A stretch of 17,478 nt of DNA from an uncultured Bdellovibrio sp. (lineage in GTDB: Bacteria; Bdellovibrionota; Bdellovibrionia; Bdellovibrionales; Bdellovibrionaceae). The stretch lies in the NCBI GenBank assembly GCA_946482355.1, contig CAMLRE010000005.1, forward strand, positions 1-17,478. Reading direction: 5' to 3'. This document shows, in pieces, positions 1 through 6,725 of this stretch. Both the position numbers and the translations under genes were made by a program. The notes beneath the pieces are model-generated. The model saw only the letters and a program-made list of their open reading frames with translations, was not told the origin of the DNA and did not search any database. Each line of letters begins with the position of its first letter. Position 1 is the stretch's first letter.

Positions 1-278
1 TTGCCTTCATCGATTAATTTTTGAAATTTTTCAACTTTAGCATGGTCCACATCTGGAGAAGCCATAGCTACTTCTTTTGCACGTTGAATATCTTTAGCGC
101 GAGCTGAAAGATCTACTTTTACTGAATCACCATTTGAAGCAAACGGTAAACCGTTGGCTTGTTCTGTTTGTGATGCCGAAGAAGTTGATTTTGCTGATTC
201 GGATTTTTTAGATTTATCGGCACGTGAAGCATCAGTTAAATTCAGATTTTGTCCGACTTTGTTATGTGTAATTTTCAT
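1..278 (-). CDS. flgM: Anti-sigma-28 factor FlgM, 3' end outside window
   Basis: FlgM binds the flagellar sigma factor FliA (sigma-28) in the cytoplasm and holds late flagellar genes off until the hook-basal body is finished and FlgM is exported. About 92 codons are visible; the stop lies beyond the left edge. My translation begins MKITHNKVGQNLN, has a polar, disordered Ser/Lys stretch, and then the family signature: VDLSARAKDIQRAKE followed by PDVDHAKVEKFQKLIDEG. The latter matches the C-terminal sigma-binding helices of FlgM. The ATG at 278 is supported by a strong Shine-Dalgarno TGGAGG at 285-290, six bases upstream. It follows flgJ by 57 bases and is last in the visible rod/ring operon. 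No separate promoter could be assigned with confidence in that gap. The family call is firm; the missing C-terminal end is not assessed. Confidence 0.9.
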   Translation of the reverse strand, partial: MKITHNKVGQNLNLTDASRADKSKKSESAKSTSSASQTEQANGLPFASNGDSVKVDLSARAKDIQRAKEVAMASPDVDHAKVEKFQKLIDEG

Positions 279-335
279 CTAAAACCTCCAAGGGTATATA
301 CTTAAAGTGTATCATAATTGCACGTCTCAACCAAA

Positions 336-1049
336 TCATTCTGAGACAGAAGATTTGACAGTCCATACTAAAGGGCTGGCCGTGCTAGCCAGACCTAAGG
401 ACTGTCCCGCCTCTAATTTGTCTCCGGGTGACAAATGACGGGTTTCTGCTGAAGGGGCCCCTTGTGTCATAATGAGACTTTCTAGGCCATTGTCGTGTTT
501 AATCGTATACGACGTCTTATCACCTTCATGCATTTTCTTATTCTGCAAAACACCAGCCCATGGGGTCTGAACGTTTACATTTTTTTCATTCAACGCCTGT
601 TCCGGCTGCAACATATACGTTTGTTGCGACGGCGTGTTCATTAATTCCTGAAACTTAATTTTTTTATCAGTGGGAATCGGGCCCATCGGTTTATCAACTT
701 TGCCCTCTTTACCCGTAATACCTAACTGTGCGCCGTAACGTTCAGTAAGCTGCTGGTAAATTAATTCTGAAATACCAAAGCCACCGCGGTTATTCGCTTG
801 AGTTGAGTATTCATCATCTAATTGCTCTTGAAAGATTTTTTCCGCGTTGTTGGCTTTTAAAAAACCACCTTCTTGGATTGTTGAACGCATGTTGCGCATC
901 ATTTCTTTCATGAAATACTTTTCATACATATCCGCCACTTCGCGGATTTTCGCGTCAGCTTCTTTTGAATTATTTCCCTCGTTTTTCGCCTGTGCACTCT
1001 GAAGGTTTCCGATCAGACGTGATGAGCTTAGCTTAGAAATATCAGCCAT
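336..1049 (-). CDS. flgJ: Rod-binding protein FlgJ with degenerate M23-like C-terminus
   Basis: FlgJ caps and helps polymerise the flagellar rod in the periplasm. Residues about 36-105 are the rod-binding domain: MYEKYFMKEMMRNMRSTI, then GGFLKANNAEKIFQEQLDDE and GGFGISELIYQQL. The enterobacterial C-terminal muramidase is absent. Instead, after a linker, residues about 156-233 resemble an M23/LytM fold (TPWAGVLQ, then YTIKHDNGLESL, then LSPGDKLEAGQSLGLAS). The usual zinc-binding histidines and aspartate are missing: the HxH position reads PLVWTV and the YxH position reads LIMTQG. It is therefore probably structural, not catalytic. There is no signal peptide, as expected for export through the flagellar apparatus. 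Its ATG overlaps the flgI stop (TAATG), which implies translational coupling. The rod-binding call is firm; the M23 relationship is by eye. Confidence 0.88.
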   Translation of the reverse strand: MADISKLSSSRLIGNLQSAQAKNEGNNSKEADAKIREVADMYEKYFMKEMMRNMRSTIQEGGFLKANNAEKIFQEQLDDEYSTQANNRGGFGISELIYQQLTERYGAQLGITGKEGKVDKPMGPIPTDKKIKFQELMNTPSQQTYMLQPEQALNEKNVNVQTPWAGVLQNKKMHEGDKTSYTIKHDNGLESLIMTQGAPSAETRHLSPGDKLEAGQSLGLASTASPLVWTVKSSVSE

Positions 1050-2047
1050 TAGAAGGTCTCCAATTCACCGTGAAGAGCACCAGCGGCTTTAATTGATTGA
1101 AGAATTGAAATTAAATCTTTTGGTGTTACACCTAATTTATTTAACGCCTGAACTAAATCACCCACGTTAGCACCGGTATCAAGTAACGCGACCTTGTCAT
1201 CTACCGGAGTTAATTTTTTTGTTTTTTCATCAACCACTTTTAAAGTGATATTGCCGTGGCTTAAACCTACGCGCGAAATTTTAACTTTTTCACCGATCAC
1301 GATTGTTCCGGTTTTTTCATTAATAATCACTTTAGCTTTTTGATCAGGGTTAATTTCAATCGCTTCAATTGTTGCCATTAATTCAACGCCACGGTTTTCG
1401 TAAGCCGGCGGAGTAATGATATCAACTGTTCCCGCATCTTTCGCTGAAGCGTATTGGCCACCTAATTCTTTATTGATTGTAAGAATCGTGCGCGCAGCTG
1501 TTGTAAAATCCGGGTTATGTAAAGTCATACGGTACATTTTGCGAGACGCAAAATCAGCCTGGATATCACGTTCAATCATGGCACCATTTGGTACGCGGCC
1601 CACTGTTGTGTGAACATCTTTACCATCACCAAGAACTGAAATAGCACCTTGCGCGACAGCGAAAATTTCATCATTACCCGCACGAAGTGGCGCTTGTAAT
1701 AATGTACCACCTACAAGTGAACTGGCATCACCCACCGCACTGACTGTGATATCTAACGGGTTACCCGCTTTAGCAAATGGCGGAAGCGTGGCTGTGATAA
1801 TGACCGCAGCTACGTTTTTAGACGTAAGATCTTTTCGGTCTAACTGCACGCCCATTTTTTCAATCAAGCGCGCAAAAGATTTTGAAGTAAATTCAGCCTG
1901 CGTATCGCCTGTGCCCTTAAGACCAACCACTAAACCGTAACCGATCAATTGGTTTTCACGCACGCCGCGAATGCTGGCCACATCTTTAAGACGGGCTGCT
2001 GTGGCATTTAATGATAATAATAAAATCGCTAAAGCTAATTTTTTCAT
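1049..2047 (-). CDS. flgI: Flagellar P-ring protein FlgI
   Basis: FlgI subunits form the P ring around the rod in the peptidoglycan layer, assembled with the help of FlgA. The first 18 residues are a signal peptide (MKKLALAILLLSLNATAA) and the mature protein starts with the hallmark RLKDVASIRGVRENQLIGYG followed by LVVGLKGTGD. The C-terminus LNKLGVTPKDLISILQSIKA is also canonical. At 332 residues the precursor is somewhat shorter than the usual roughly 365, but both ends are intact, so the difference lies inside the chain. Start at 2047 lies five bases after the flgH stop. No strong ribosome binding site is seen there, which suggests coupling to flgH translation. The 3' end overlaps the flgJ start by one base. 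Confidence 0.96.
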   Translation of the reverse strand: MKKLALAILLLSLNATAARLKDVASIRGVRENQLIGYGLVVGLKGTGDTQAEFTSKSFARLIEKMGVQLDRKDLTSKNVAAVIITATLPPFAKAGNPLDITVSAVGDASSLVGGTLLQAPLRAGNDEIFAVAQGAISVLGDGKDVHTTVGRVPNGAMIERDIQADFASRKMYRMTLHNPDFTTAARTILTINKELGGQYASAKDAGTVDIITPPAYENRGVELMATIEAIEINPDQKAKVIINEKTGTIVIGEKVKISRVGLSHGNITLKVVDEKTKKLTPVDDKVALLDTGANVGDLVQALNKLGVTPKDLISILQSIKAAGALHGELETF

Positions 2048-2052
2048 ATTAA

Positions 2053-2874
2053 TTACTCAGCCTTCTTTAAGTGAACCAGATCAAGTTGTTGTTCATATAA
2101 TTTATCAGAACTGACTGTTTGATCAGAGAAATCATCACCACGAACAATACCTGTTACGATTAATTTGTAAGGACGGTTACGAATCGTTAAGTACTGCTGA
2201 CCGGCAATACGGTACTGGTTATCAGCTAAACGCTCTGTGATTTTCACAGGAACTTGCTCGATATCTTTAAAATCGATTTTTTCTAACGCTGGATCTTTTG
2301 GAGCCGCAGCCACGGCTGCAGGTTTACGGCTATCAACACGTTGTTCAGCCATCGCTTGAGCCGCATCATCATTATCAGCTTCATTTTTAGCGATGATGGC
2401 TTTTCTTTCTGTTTCGATGTCAGCTAAACGCTGTTTAGCATCTTCTTCTTTTTTCTTTTTAGCTTCGGCTTCTTTTTTTTGATTTTCTAATTCAACCAGT
2501 AAATCTTTGATCGCCATAGCTTTCATTTGAACATCACGCATCGCCATGCCTTGCACTAACAATGTTGAAGGATCACCTTCACGGCGTTTTTTATTTTGCG
2601 CAAATAAATAACTTGTTTGGCCTTCCATCACCCAAAGCGATCCAGCACCGGCGTGCAATTCAGAGTCTTCTTCGAACTTTTGGCGTGTCATACGTTTATA
2701 GTTACGATCTGAAGTAGGTTCGTAATTATTAATATCTGAATATTTTGTTAATGGCTCTTTAACGATTTCTTCTTTAACCACCTCTTCTTTTTTTGGTTCT
2801 TCACCGAAACCGAAAAAGTTAGAGACTGTTGCACAGCCACAAAGAAAAAAAGGTAAAACTAACAAGTATTTCAT
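2053..2874 (-). CDS. flgH: Flagellar L-ring lipoprotein FlgH, divergent, with coiled-coil insert
   Basis: FlgH forms the outer-membrane L ring through which the flagellar rod passes. A lipoprotein signal ends in the lipobox FLCGC with the acylated cysteine at residue 14. Recognisable family blocks are GSLWVMEGQTSYLFAQNKKR (about 79-98), GDPSTLLV (101-108), and the C-terminal half with YLTIRNRPYKLIVTGIVRGD (about 229-248) and FSDQTVSSDKLYEQQLDLVH. Between them, residues about 112-181 form a highly charged Lys/Glu/Ala coiled coil (for example ENQKKEAEAKKKKEEDAKQR) where typical FlgH has compact beta structure. At 273 residues it is longer than usual FlgH (about 220-240). A good Shine-Dalgarno (AAGGAG) precedes the ATG. 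Position between flgA and flgI supports the call. Confidence 0.9.
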   Translation of the reverse strand: MKYLLVLPFFLCGCATVSNFFGFGEEPKKEEVVKEEIVKEPLTKYSDINNYEPTSDRNYKRMTRQKFEEDSELHAGAGSLWVMEGQTSYLFAQNKKRREGDPSTLLVQGMAMRDVQMKAMAIKDLLVELENQKKEAEAKKKKEEDAKQRLADIETERKAIIAKNEADNDDAAQAMAEQRVDSRKPAAVAAAPKDPALEKIDFKDIEQVPVKITERLADNQYRIAGQQYLTIRNRPYKLIVTGIVRGDDFSDQTVSSDKLYEQQLDLVHLKKAE

Positions 2875-2904
2875 CCTTGAAAAACTCCTTATTTAAAACT
2901 AACG

Positions 2905-3795
2905 CTACTCAATTCTAACAACACCGCGGTCGATAATTTTGGCTGCAAACATCTTGTTTGAGTCAATATTCTTAACTTTAATCACATCACCCACAGCGCC
3001 GCCTTCTTCAGCTTGAGCTGTGATTGAAATTTCCAGCGCTTCAGCACCAAAAATCGCTTTAACCATTTGGCCTTTTTTAAGGATTGTTTCACGCTTTAAA
3101 TCACGTGAAGAAACCATTTGGCCCGCTGTTAAAAAACGTGTGGCTTGCATACCGATCACTGATTTCACGTCAGTTAAGGCATCTTGGTAACTTTGCAATA
3201 AACGCATCTCTGTCGTTACCGCATCTTCTGTAATTACATCACCCACTTTTAACGGGCGTGTTAATACAGGAACATTCGCATATTTTTTTAGTTCAACGAC
3301 TACGTAACCTTTTTTCTCAGGTGTTGAAGTTGAAAATACCGGAATTGAAACGGTTGATTTATTAAAATCAACATTCATGTCTAATTCCCAGTCTGTAAGT
3401 AGGTTTTGCGGAACCGAATTAATCTGAATGCGGTATTCACAAGTTCCACATTTAGCTAACAAATGGTTCATCACTTTACGTTCGATTTCTAAACGTGAAA
3501 CGTTTGATTTTGAACGCAAAATTTTAACTTCAGCCGGAAGCCTGAAGTTTGACTCTAACCCTTGAAACTTTTTAATGATTGCCAGGCGGCTGATTGTTTT
3601 TGTCTGTGCATCGCCCAATTCAATATCTTTTAAATCTGCTAAAGTTGATTCGCTTAAGTTACGGCCTTCAACGATATCGTAAGCCGTGATCACTTCACGC
3701 GGAGAAACTTCAATCGCCGAAGATAAAGTGATTTCACCTTTAGCCAAAGCGAATTTAGAAATAAGCAATAAAGAAAGTAGAACTAACTTTTTCAT
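2905..3795 (-). CDS. flgA: P-ring assembly chaperone FlgA
   Basis: FlgA is a periplasmic chaperone needed for FlgI polymerisation into the P ring. It has a signal peptide of about 18 residues (MKKLVLLSLLLISKFALA). The C-terminal half is a SAF domain: VPVLTRPLKVGDVITEDAV (about 175-193), then MQATRFLTAGQMVSSRDL, then the closing block GDVIKVKNIDSNKMFAAKII near residues 269-288, typical of FlgA. The N-terminal part is less conserved and contains a CGTC pair (Cys116, Cys119) that could form a disulfide or bind metal. At 296 residues it is longer than the roughly 220 of enterobacterial FlgA. Its ATG overlaps the flgG stop as TAATG and no Shine-Dalgarno is evident, so it is probably translationally coupled to flgG. 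Confidence 0.93.
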   Translation of the reverse strand: MKKLVLLSLLLISKFALAKGEITLSSAIEVSPREVITAYDIVEGRNLSESTLADLKDIELGDAQTKTISRLAIIKKFQGLESNFRLPAEVKILRSKSNVSRLEIERKVMNHLLAKCGTCEYRIQINSVPQNLLTDWELDMNVDFNKSTVSIPVFSTSTPEKKGYVVVELKKYANVPVLTRPLKVGDVITEDAVTTEMRLLQSYQDALTDVKSVIGMQATRFLTAGQMVSSRDLKRETILKKGQMVKAIFGAEALEISITAQAEEGGAVGDVIKVKNIDSNKMFAAKIIDRGVVRIE

Positions 3796-4580
3796 TATTT
3801 CACATTCACTGCTGTTTGAAGCATTTGATCTGAAGTTTGAACAACTTTTGAATTTGTTTCGTAAGCACGTTGCGCTGTGATCATATTAATCATTTCATCA
3901 ACGATATTTACGTTACTTGTTTCTAATTGGTTTTGAGCTACGAAACCTACACCTTGTGTACCTGGACGTGCTGTCGCTGCTTGTCCGCTGGCTGGTGTTG
4001 GTGTGAATAAGTTTTTACCCATACTTTTTAAACCTGCTGGGTTAACAAAATTCGCTAATTCAAGCTGGCCGATCACTTCTGACTCAGTGGCCCCCTGGTG
4101 CATCACACGAATTTCTCCGGCCGGAGTTGCCTCAATAACAGCTGCTGTTTCTGGAATTGTTAATTCAGGAATTAAAGCATTTCCGTTTTTATCAACAACG
4201 CGTCCTGAAGCATCTTTTTTAAAGGCGCCATCACGCGTGTAAGCGATTTCACCGTCTGGTGTGCGTACTTGGAAAAATCCATTACCTTCGATTTGAAAAT
4301 CTAATGGGTTATTTGTGATTTTAGTTTGGCCGCCCGTAAAATCTTTTTGAATAGACGCTGTACGAACACCTAAACCTGTTTGCACACCTGTTGGTGTAAT
4401 TGAATTTAAACCTGAGGCTTGGCCCGGGTCTTTTTGATTACTATAAATAAGATCTTCAAATTCAGCGCGTGATTTTTTAAAACCTGCGGTATCAACGTTG
4501 GCAATATTATTGGCCACAACATCGATATTACTTTGTTGGGCGATCATTCCTGTAGCTGCTGTATTTAAACTTTTAAACAT
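3795..4580 (-). CDS. flgG: Flagellar distal rod protein FlgG
   Basis: FlgG builds the distal rod, the drive shaft that passes through the P and L rings. The N-terminal rod/hook signature VVANNIANVDTAGFKKSRAE lies near residues 21-40. The C-terminal signature LETSNVNIVDEMINMITAQR begins at about residue 219 and the protein ends MLQTAVNVK. These two helices pair in the assembled axial structure. The length of 261 residues is exactly typical, and the sequence around QASGLNSITPTGVQTGLGVR is characteristic of FlgG and distinguishes it from FlgF. There is no signal peptide, consistent with type III export. An AGAGG Shine-Dalgarno sits about six bases before the ATG. It lies 30 bases after flgF. Confidence 0.96.
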   Translation of the reverse strand: MFKSLNTAATGMIAQQSNIDVVANNIANVDTAGFKKSRAEFEDLIYSNQKDPGQASGLNSITPTGVQTGLGVRTASIQKDFTGGQTKITNNPLDFQIEGNGFFQVRTPDGEIAYTRDGAFKKDASGRVVDKNGNALIPELTIPETAAVIEATPAGEIRVMHQGATESEVIGQLELANFVNPAGLKSMGKNLFTPTPASGQAATARPGTQGVGFVAQNQLETSNVNIVDEMINMITAQRAYETNSKVVQTSDQMLQTAVNVK

Positions 4581-4610
4581 TTTAACCTCTTATAGTCTTT
4601 AAATTAAAAA

Positions 4611-5450
4611 TTAACCTTTTGTATTGCCAACTTGGTTGATCAGCTTATCGCTCATGTTGTCATAAGCACTGATTGCTTTTTGTGTTCCTTCAAACACCCG
4701 CTGAGCCATAATCATATCTGTCATTTCATTGATGATATTGACGTTACTGGTTTCTAAGAAACCCTGTTTTAATGAAGGATTTTTAATCGCTGTGATTTCA
4801 GCGTTCATATTTTCTTTTGTTGTGTAGTAGTTGTTACCTACTTTTTGTAGGGCATCGGTATTAGCCACATTTACAACTGATAATTTACCTAGTTTTGTTT
4901 CGCCTTCGAAAACTTCGCCGGCATCAGAAATTGTAATTGGTTGCGTTCCACTTACGCGCACGGTACGGCTATCAAAATTATCGCCAGAAATTAATCCGTC
5001 TTCACCTTCGCCGCCTTCTAATAAAACGGGATTACCATCTTTAGTGACTAACTGACCGTTGCCATCAACTGTAAAGTTTCCGGCACGCGTGAATTTAACG
5101 CCTGTTGGAGTTCCCACTTCGAAAAAACCTTGGCCATCGATAGCGACATCAAGTTTTCCACCCGTTGATTTTAAACTTCCTTGTTCGAAATTTGTGTAAG
5201 TACCGGCCGCATCAACAAAAGCTTTGTCGCCGCCGTTTAATTCATAAAAACTGTCAATTGACGCTGGCATACGCGGCACTTTCATAACGTCTTGTTCTTT
5301 TTCTAAGGCCGTCAAATATTCGCTGAAAGTTTGCTGGTCTTTTTTAAATCCAGTGGTATTCACGTTCGCAATATTATTGGCGATCGTATCTAACTTCAGA
5401 GATTGTGCTACGGCCCCACTTAGGGCTGTATAAATACCTTTTAAACTCAC
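4611..5450 (-). CDS. flgF: Flagellar proximal rod protein FlgF (GTG start)
   Basis: This is a rod subunit of the flagellar axial family, first gene of the operon. The N-terminal motif TIANNIANVNTTGFKKDQQT and the C-terminal motif LETSNVNIINEMTDMIMAQR are diagnostic. It differs from FlgG in the middle and is 279 residues, slightly longer than the common 250. An acidic loop, EGGEGEDG near the centre, is unlike most FlgF proteins. The start is GTG at 5450, preceded by AAGGAG six to seven bases upstream; no in-frame ATG in a better position is seen. A sigma-54 promoter lies about 50 bases upstream. FlgF rather than a second FlgG is inferred from sequence and from its position immediately before FlgG, as in many flagellar operons. 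Confidence 0.88.
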   Translation of the reverse strand: MSLKGIYTALSGAVAQSLKLDTIANNIANVNTTGFKKDQQTFSEYLTALEKEQDVMKVPRMPASIDSFYELNGGDKAFVDAAGTYTNFEQGSLKSTGGKLDVAIDGQGFFEVGTPTGVKFTRAGNFTVDGNGQLVTKDGNPVLLEGGEGEDGLISGDNFDSRTVRVSGTQPITISDAGEVFEGETKLGKLSVVNVANTDALQKVGNNYYTTKENMNAEITAIKNPSLKQGFLETSNVNIINEMTDMIMAQRVFEGTQKAISAYDNMSDKLINQVGNTKG

Positions 5451-5499
5451 AGTTAAACTCCTTCTTCTGGATCTTAGGGATTCTCAACATTAATGAAAG

Positions 5500-5515
5500 A
5501 GCAACGCCAATGCCA
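5500..5515 (-). promoter_or_regulatory. Sigma-54 (RpoN) -24/-12 promoter of the flgF operon
   Basis: Read on the minus strand the site is TGGCATTGGCGTTGCT. It fits the RpoN consensus TGGCA(C/T)-N5-TTGC(A/T) at every fixed position, with the invariant GG and GC dinucleotides correctly spaced. Transcription would begin near 5490, leaving a leader of about 40 bases that carries the flgF Shine-Dalgarno. RpoN control of rod and ring genes, through an NtrC-type activator, is well established in other polarly flagellated bacteria. No start site has been mapped here. Confidence 0.8.
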
Positions 5516-5529
5516 AAATGCCCGCATTT
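5516..5529. promoter_or_regulatory. Palindrome abutting the sigma-54 promoter
   Basis: The sequence AAATGCCCGCATTT has two perfect six-base arms (AAATGC/GCATTT) around a CC centre. It sits directly next to the -24 element of the flgF promoter. A wider inverted repeat, TGCCAA at 5511-5516 and TTGGCA at 5543-5548, encloses it. Either could be a protein binding site. NtrC-type activators usually bind farther upstream, so a repressor or accessory factor is equally possible. Confidence 0.35.
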
Positions 5530-5586
5530 GTCTTTTGTCCAGTTGGCAAAGTTTTCCGCGCATCAGCGGCAATAAAGTGACACTAC

Positions 5587-5685
5587 AGTCGAATTTGTAG
5601 ACTCGACTAAACTCCAGTCTAGGAAAATGATGTCATTAATTTGTCAGCGTACCTGTCCTCGACTGTCAAAAATGCTCTCTCGACC
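5587..5685. promoter_or_regulatory. Cluster of TCGAC elements in divergent control region
   Basis: CTCGAC occurs at 5602-5607, 5658-5663 and 5679-5684, and the opposite orientation GTCGA at 5588-5592. The first two elements form a perfect inverted repeat, AGTCGA (5587-5592) and TCGACT (5603-5608). The last two are 21 bases apart, close to two helical turns. Overlapping short inverted repeats (CTACA/TGTAG, AGACT/AGTCT) occur in the same stretch. This looks like a candidate operator region for the rightward gene; no regulator can be named. Confidence 0.35.
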
Positions 5686-5708
5686 TTTTCATAAGTTCAC
5701 TAGATAAT
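5680..5708 (+). promoter_or_regulatory. Possible sigma-70 promoter, may give a leaderless transcript
   Basis: TCGACC (5680-5685) and GATAAT (5703-5708) match the -35 and -10 hexamers at four and five of six positions, with an ideal 17-base spacer. The expected start point is around 5714-5716, at the tandem ATG codons at 5712 and 5715. No Shine-Dalgarno precedes those codons, which is consistent with a leaderless message. This is a weak, sequence-only prediction. Confidence 0.35.
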
Positions 5709-5711
5709 TAA

Positions 5712-6683
5712 ATGATGCTTTTACGAAATCTTTTCGCTGCCATCTGTGTTTTGAATTTAGCTGTGGGCTTGCCTTTTGCGCATGCGGCAGTTTCAAAAAC
5801 TACAGATCAGAAATTAAAAACGCTTACGCTTAAAGAAAAATTAAAAATCTTAGAGCAAAAGCAAAATGGCAAAAACGAGCATTTCATCTTTGATTTACCT
5901 GTCACCTACAATCACAAAGTAAGCTACTGGATTTCTTATTACCAAACTCGCGGAAAAAACTTTTTTCGTAATTGGTTAGAAAAATCTTCGAAGTACATGC
6001 CTTACATTCAAGCCGAGCTTAAAAAAGCTGGGCTGCCAGGTGATTTAGGTTACATGGTGATGATTGAAAGTGGATTTTCGGCGACAGCAATCAGCACAGC
6101 CAGCGCTGTTGGCCCTTGGCAGTTTATTCCCTCAACCGGAAAGCAATACGGCCTTACACAAAACTACTGGATTGATGAGCGCCGTGATTTACAAAAAAGT
6201 ACAAAAGCAGCCATTCGTTACATGACTGATCTACATGCTGAATTTGGCTCATGGTATTTAGTGGCTGCCAGCTACAACATGGGTGAAGGCGGTCTACGCA
6301 GTAAAATTAAAAAATTCGGTACAAAAGATTACTGGGAGCTTGTTCGTTTAGGGGCATTGCCTCAGGAAACTCAAGATTATGTTCCGAAGATTTTAGCAGC
6401 ACTAATGATTGCTAAAGCGCCTAATCTTTATGGCTTTCGTAATTTAGATCATGAGTTTCCGTTAAGTTATGAGTTTGTGAAAGCTCCGGCAGGAACTGAT
6501 ATCGAACTTTTAGCTGATTATTTAAGTGTAACCCGTAAATCTTTAAAAGATCTGAATGCTGAATTAGTGCTAGGTTATATTCCAAAAACAACAAAACAAC
6601 ACTGGATTCGTGTTCCGGTAGGTTCACTCGGTGTGGCACAGCAGTTTTTTCGTGATCAAAACAAAAAATTTGCGCTAGATTAA
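5712..6683 (+). CDS. Periplasmic lytic transglycosylase, MltD-like (SLT family 1)
   Basis: This enzyme cleaves the glycan backbone of peptidoglycan in the periplasm, giving 1,6-anhydro-muropeptides. The N-terminus is a signal peptide ending PFAHAA (about residue 26) without a lipobox, so unlike E. coli MltD it is probably soluble. The SLT domain spans about 95-245. The catalytic glutamate is Glu119 in YMVMIESGF, followed by SAVGPWQFIPSTGKQYGL, then ASYNMGEGGL and the block QDYVPKILAALMIA. The C-terminal 80 residues match the MltD-type segment after the catalytic domain but no complete LysM repeat is seen; 323 residues is short for MltD. ATG codons at 5712 and 5715 are both possible and neither has a Shine-Dalgarno. 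It is divergent from the flagellar operon and is followed 42 bases later by aspartokinase. Confidence 0.9.
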   Translation: MMLLRNLFAAICVLNLAVGLPFAHAAVSKTTDQKLKTLTLKEKLKILEQKQNGKNEHFIFDLPVTYNHKVSYWISYYQTRGKNFFRNWLEKSSKYMPYIQAELKKAGLPGDLGYMVMIESGFSATAISTASAVGPWQFIPSTGKQYGLTQNYWIDERRDLQKSTKAAIRYMTDLHAEFGSWYLVAASYNMGEGGLRSKIKKFGTKDYWELVRLGALPQETQDYVPKILAALMIAKAPNLYGFRNLDHEFPLSYEFVKAPAGTDIELLADYLSVTRKSLKDLNAELVLGYIPKTTKQHWIRVPVGSLGVAQQFFRDQNKKFALD

Positions 6684-6725
6684 GCGGATGCGTAGGATGT
6701 GCAACTGGACTGCGCGGAGACTAAC

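Noticed and set aside
279..335. A sigma-28 or sigma-70 promoter for flgM
   Set aside because: A TATGAT hexamer is present but no -35 at acceptable spacing, and no sigma-28 match was found.
324..347. Inverted repeat GTCTCA/TGAGAC at the end of flgJ as a terminator
   Set aside because: Six-base arms, 12-base loop and no T run on the minus strand; flgM follows at once with a good ribosome binding site.
6699..6725. GTG start adding nine residues to aspartokinase
   Set aside because: The ATG at 6726 has a well-spaced GGAG and begins exactly at the conserved first strand of the family.
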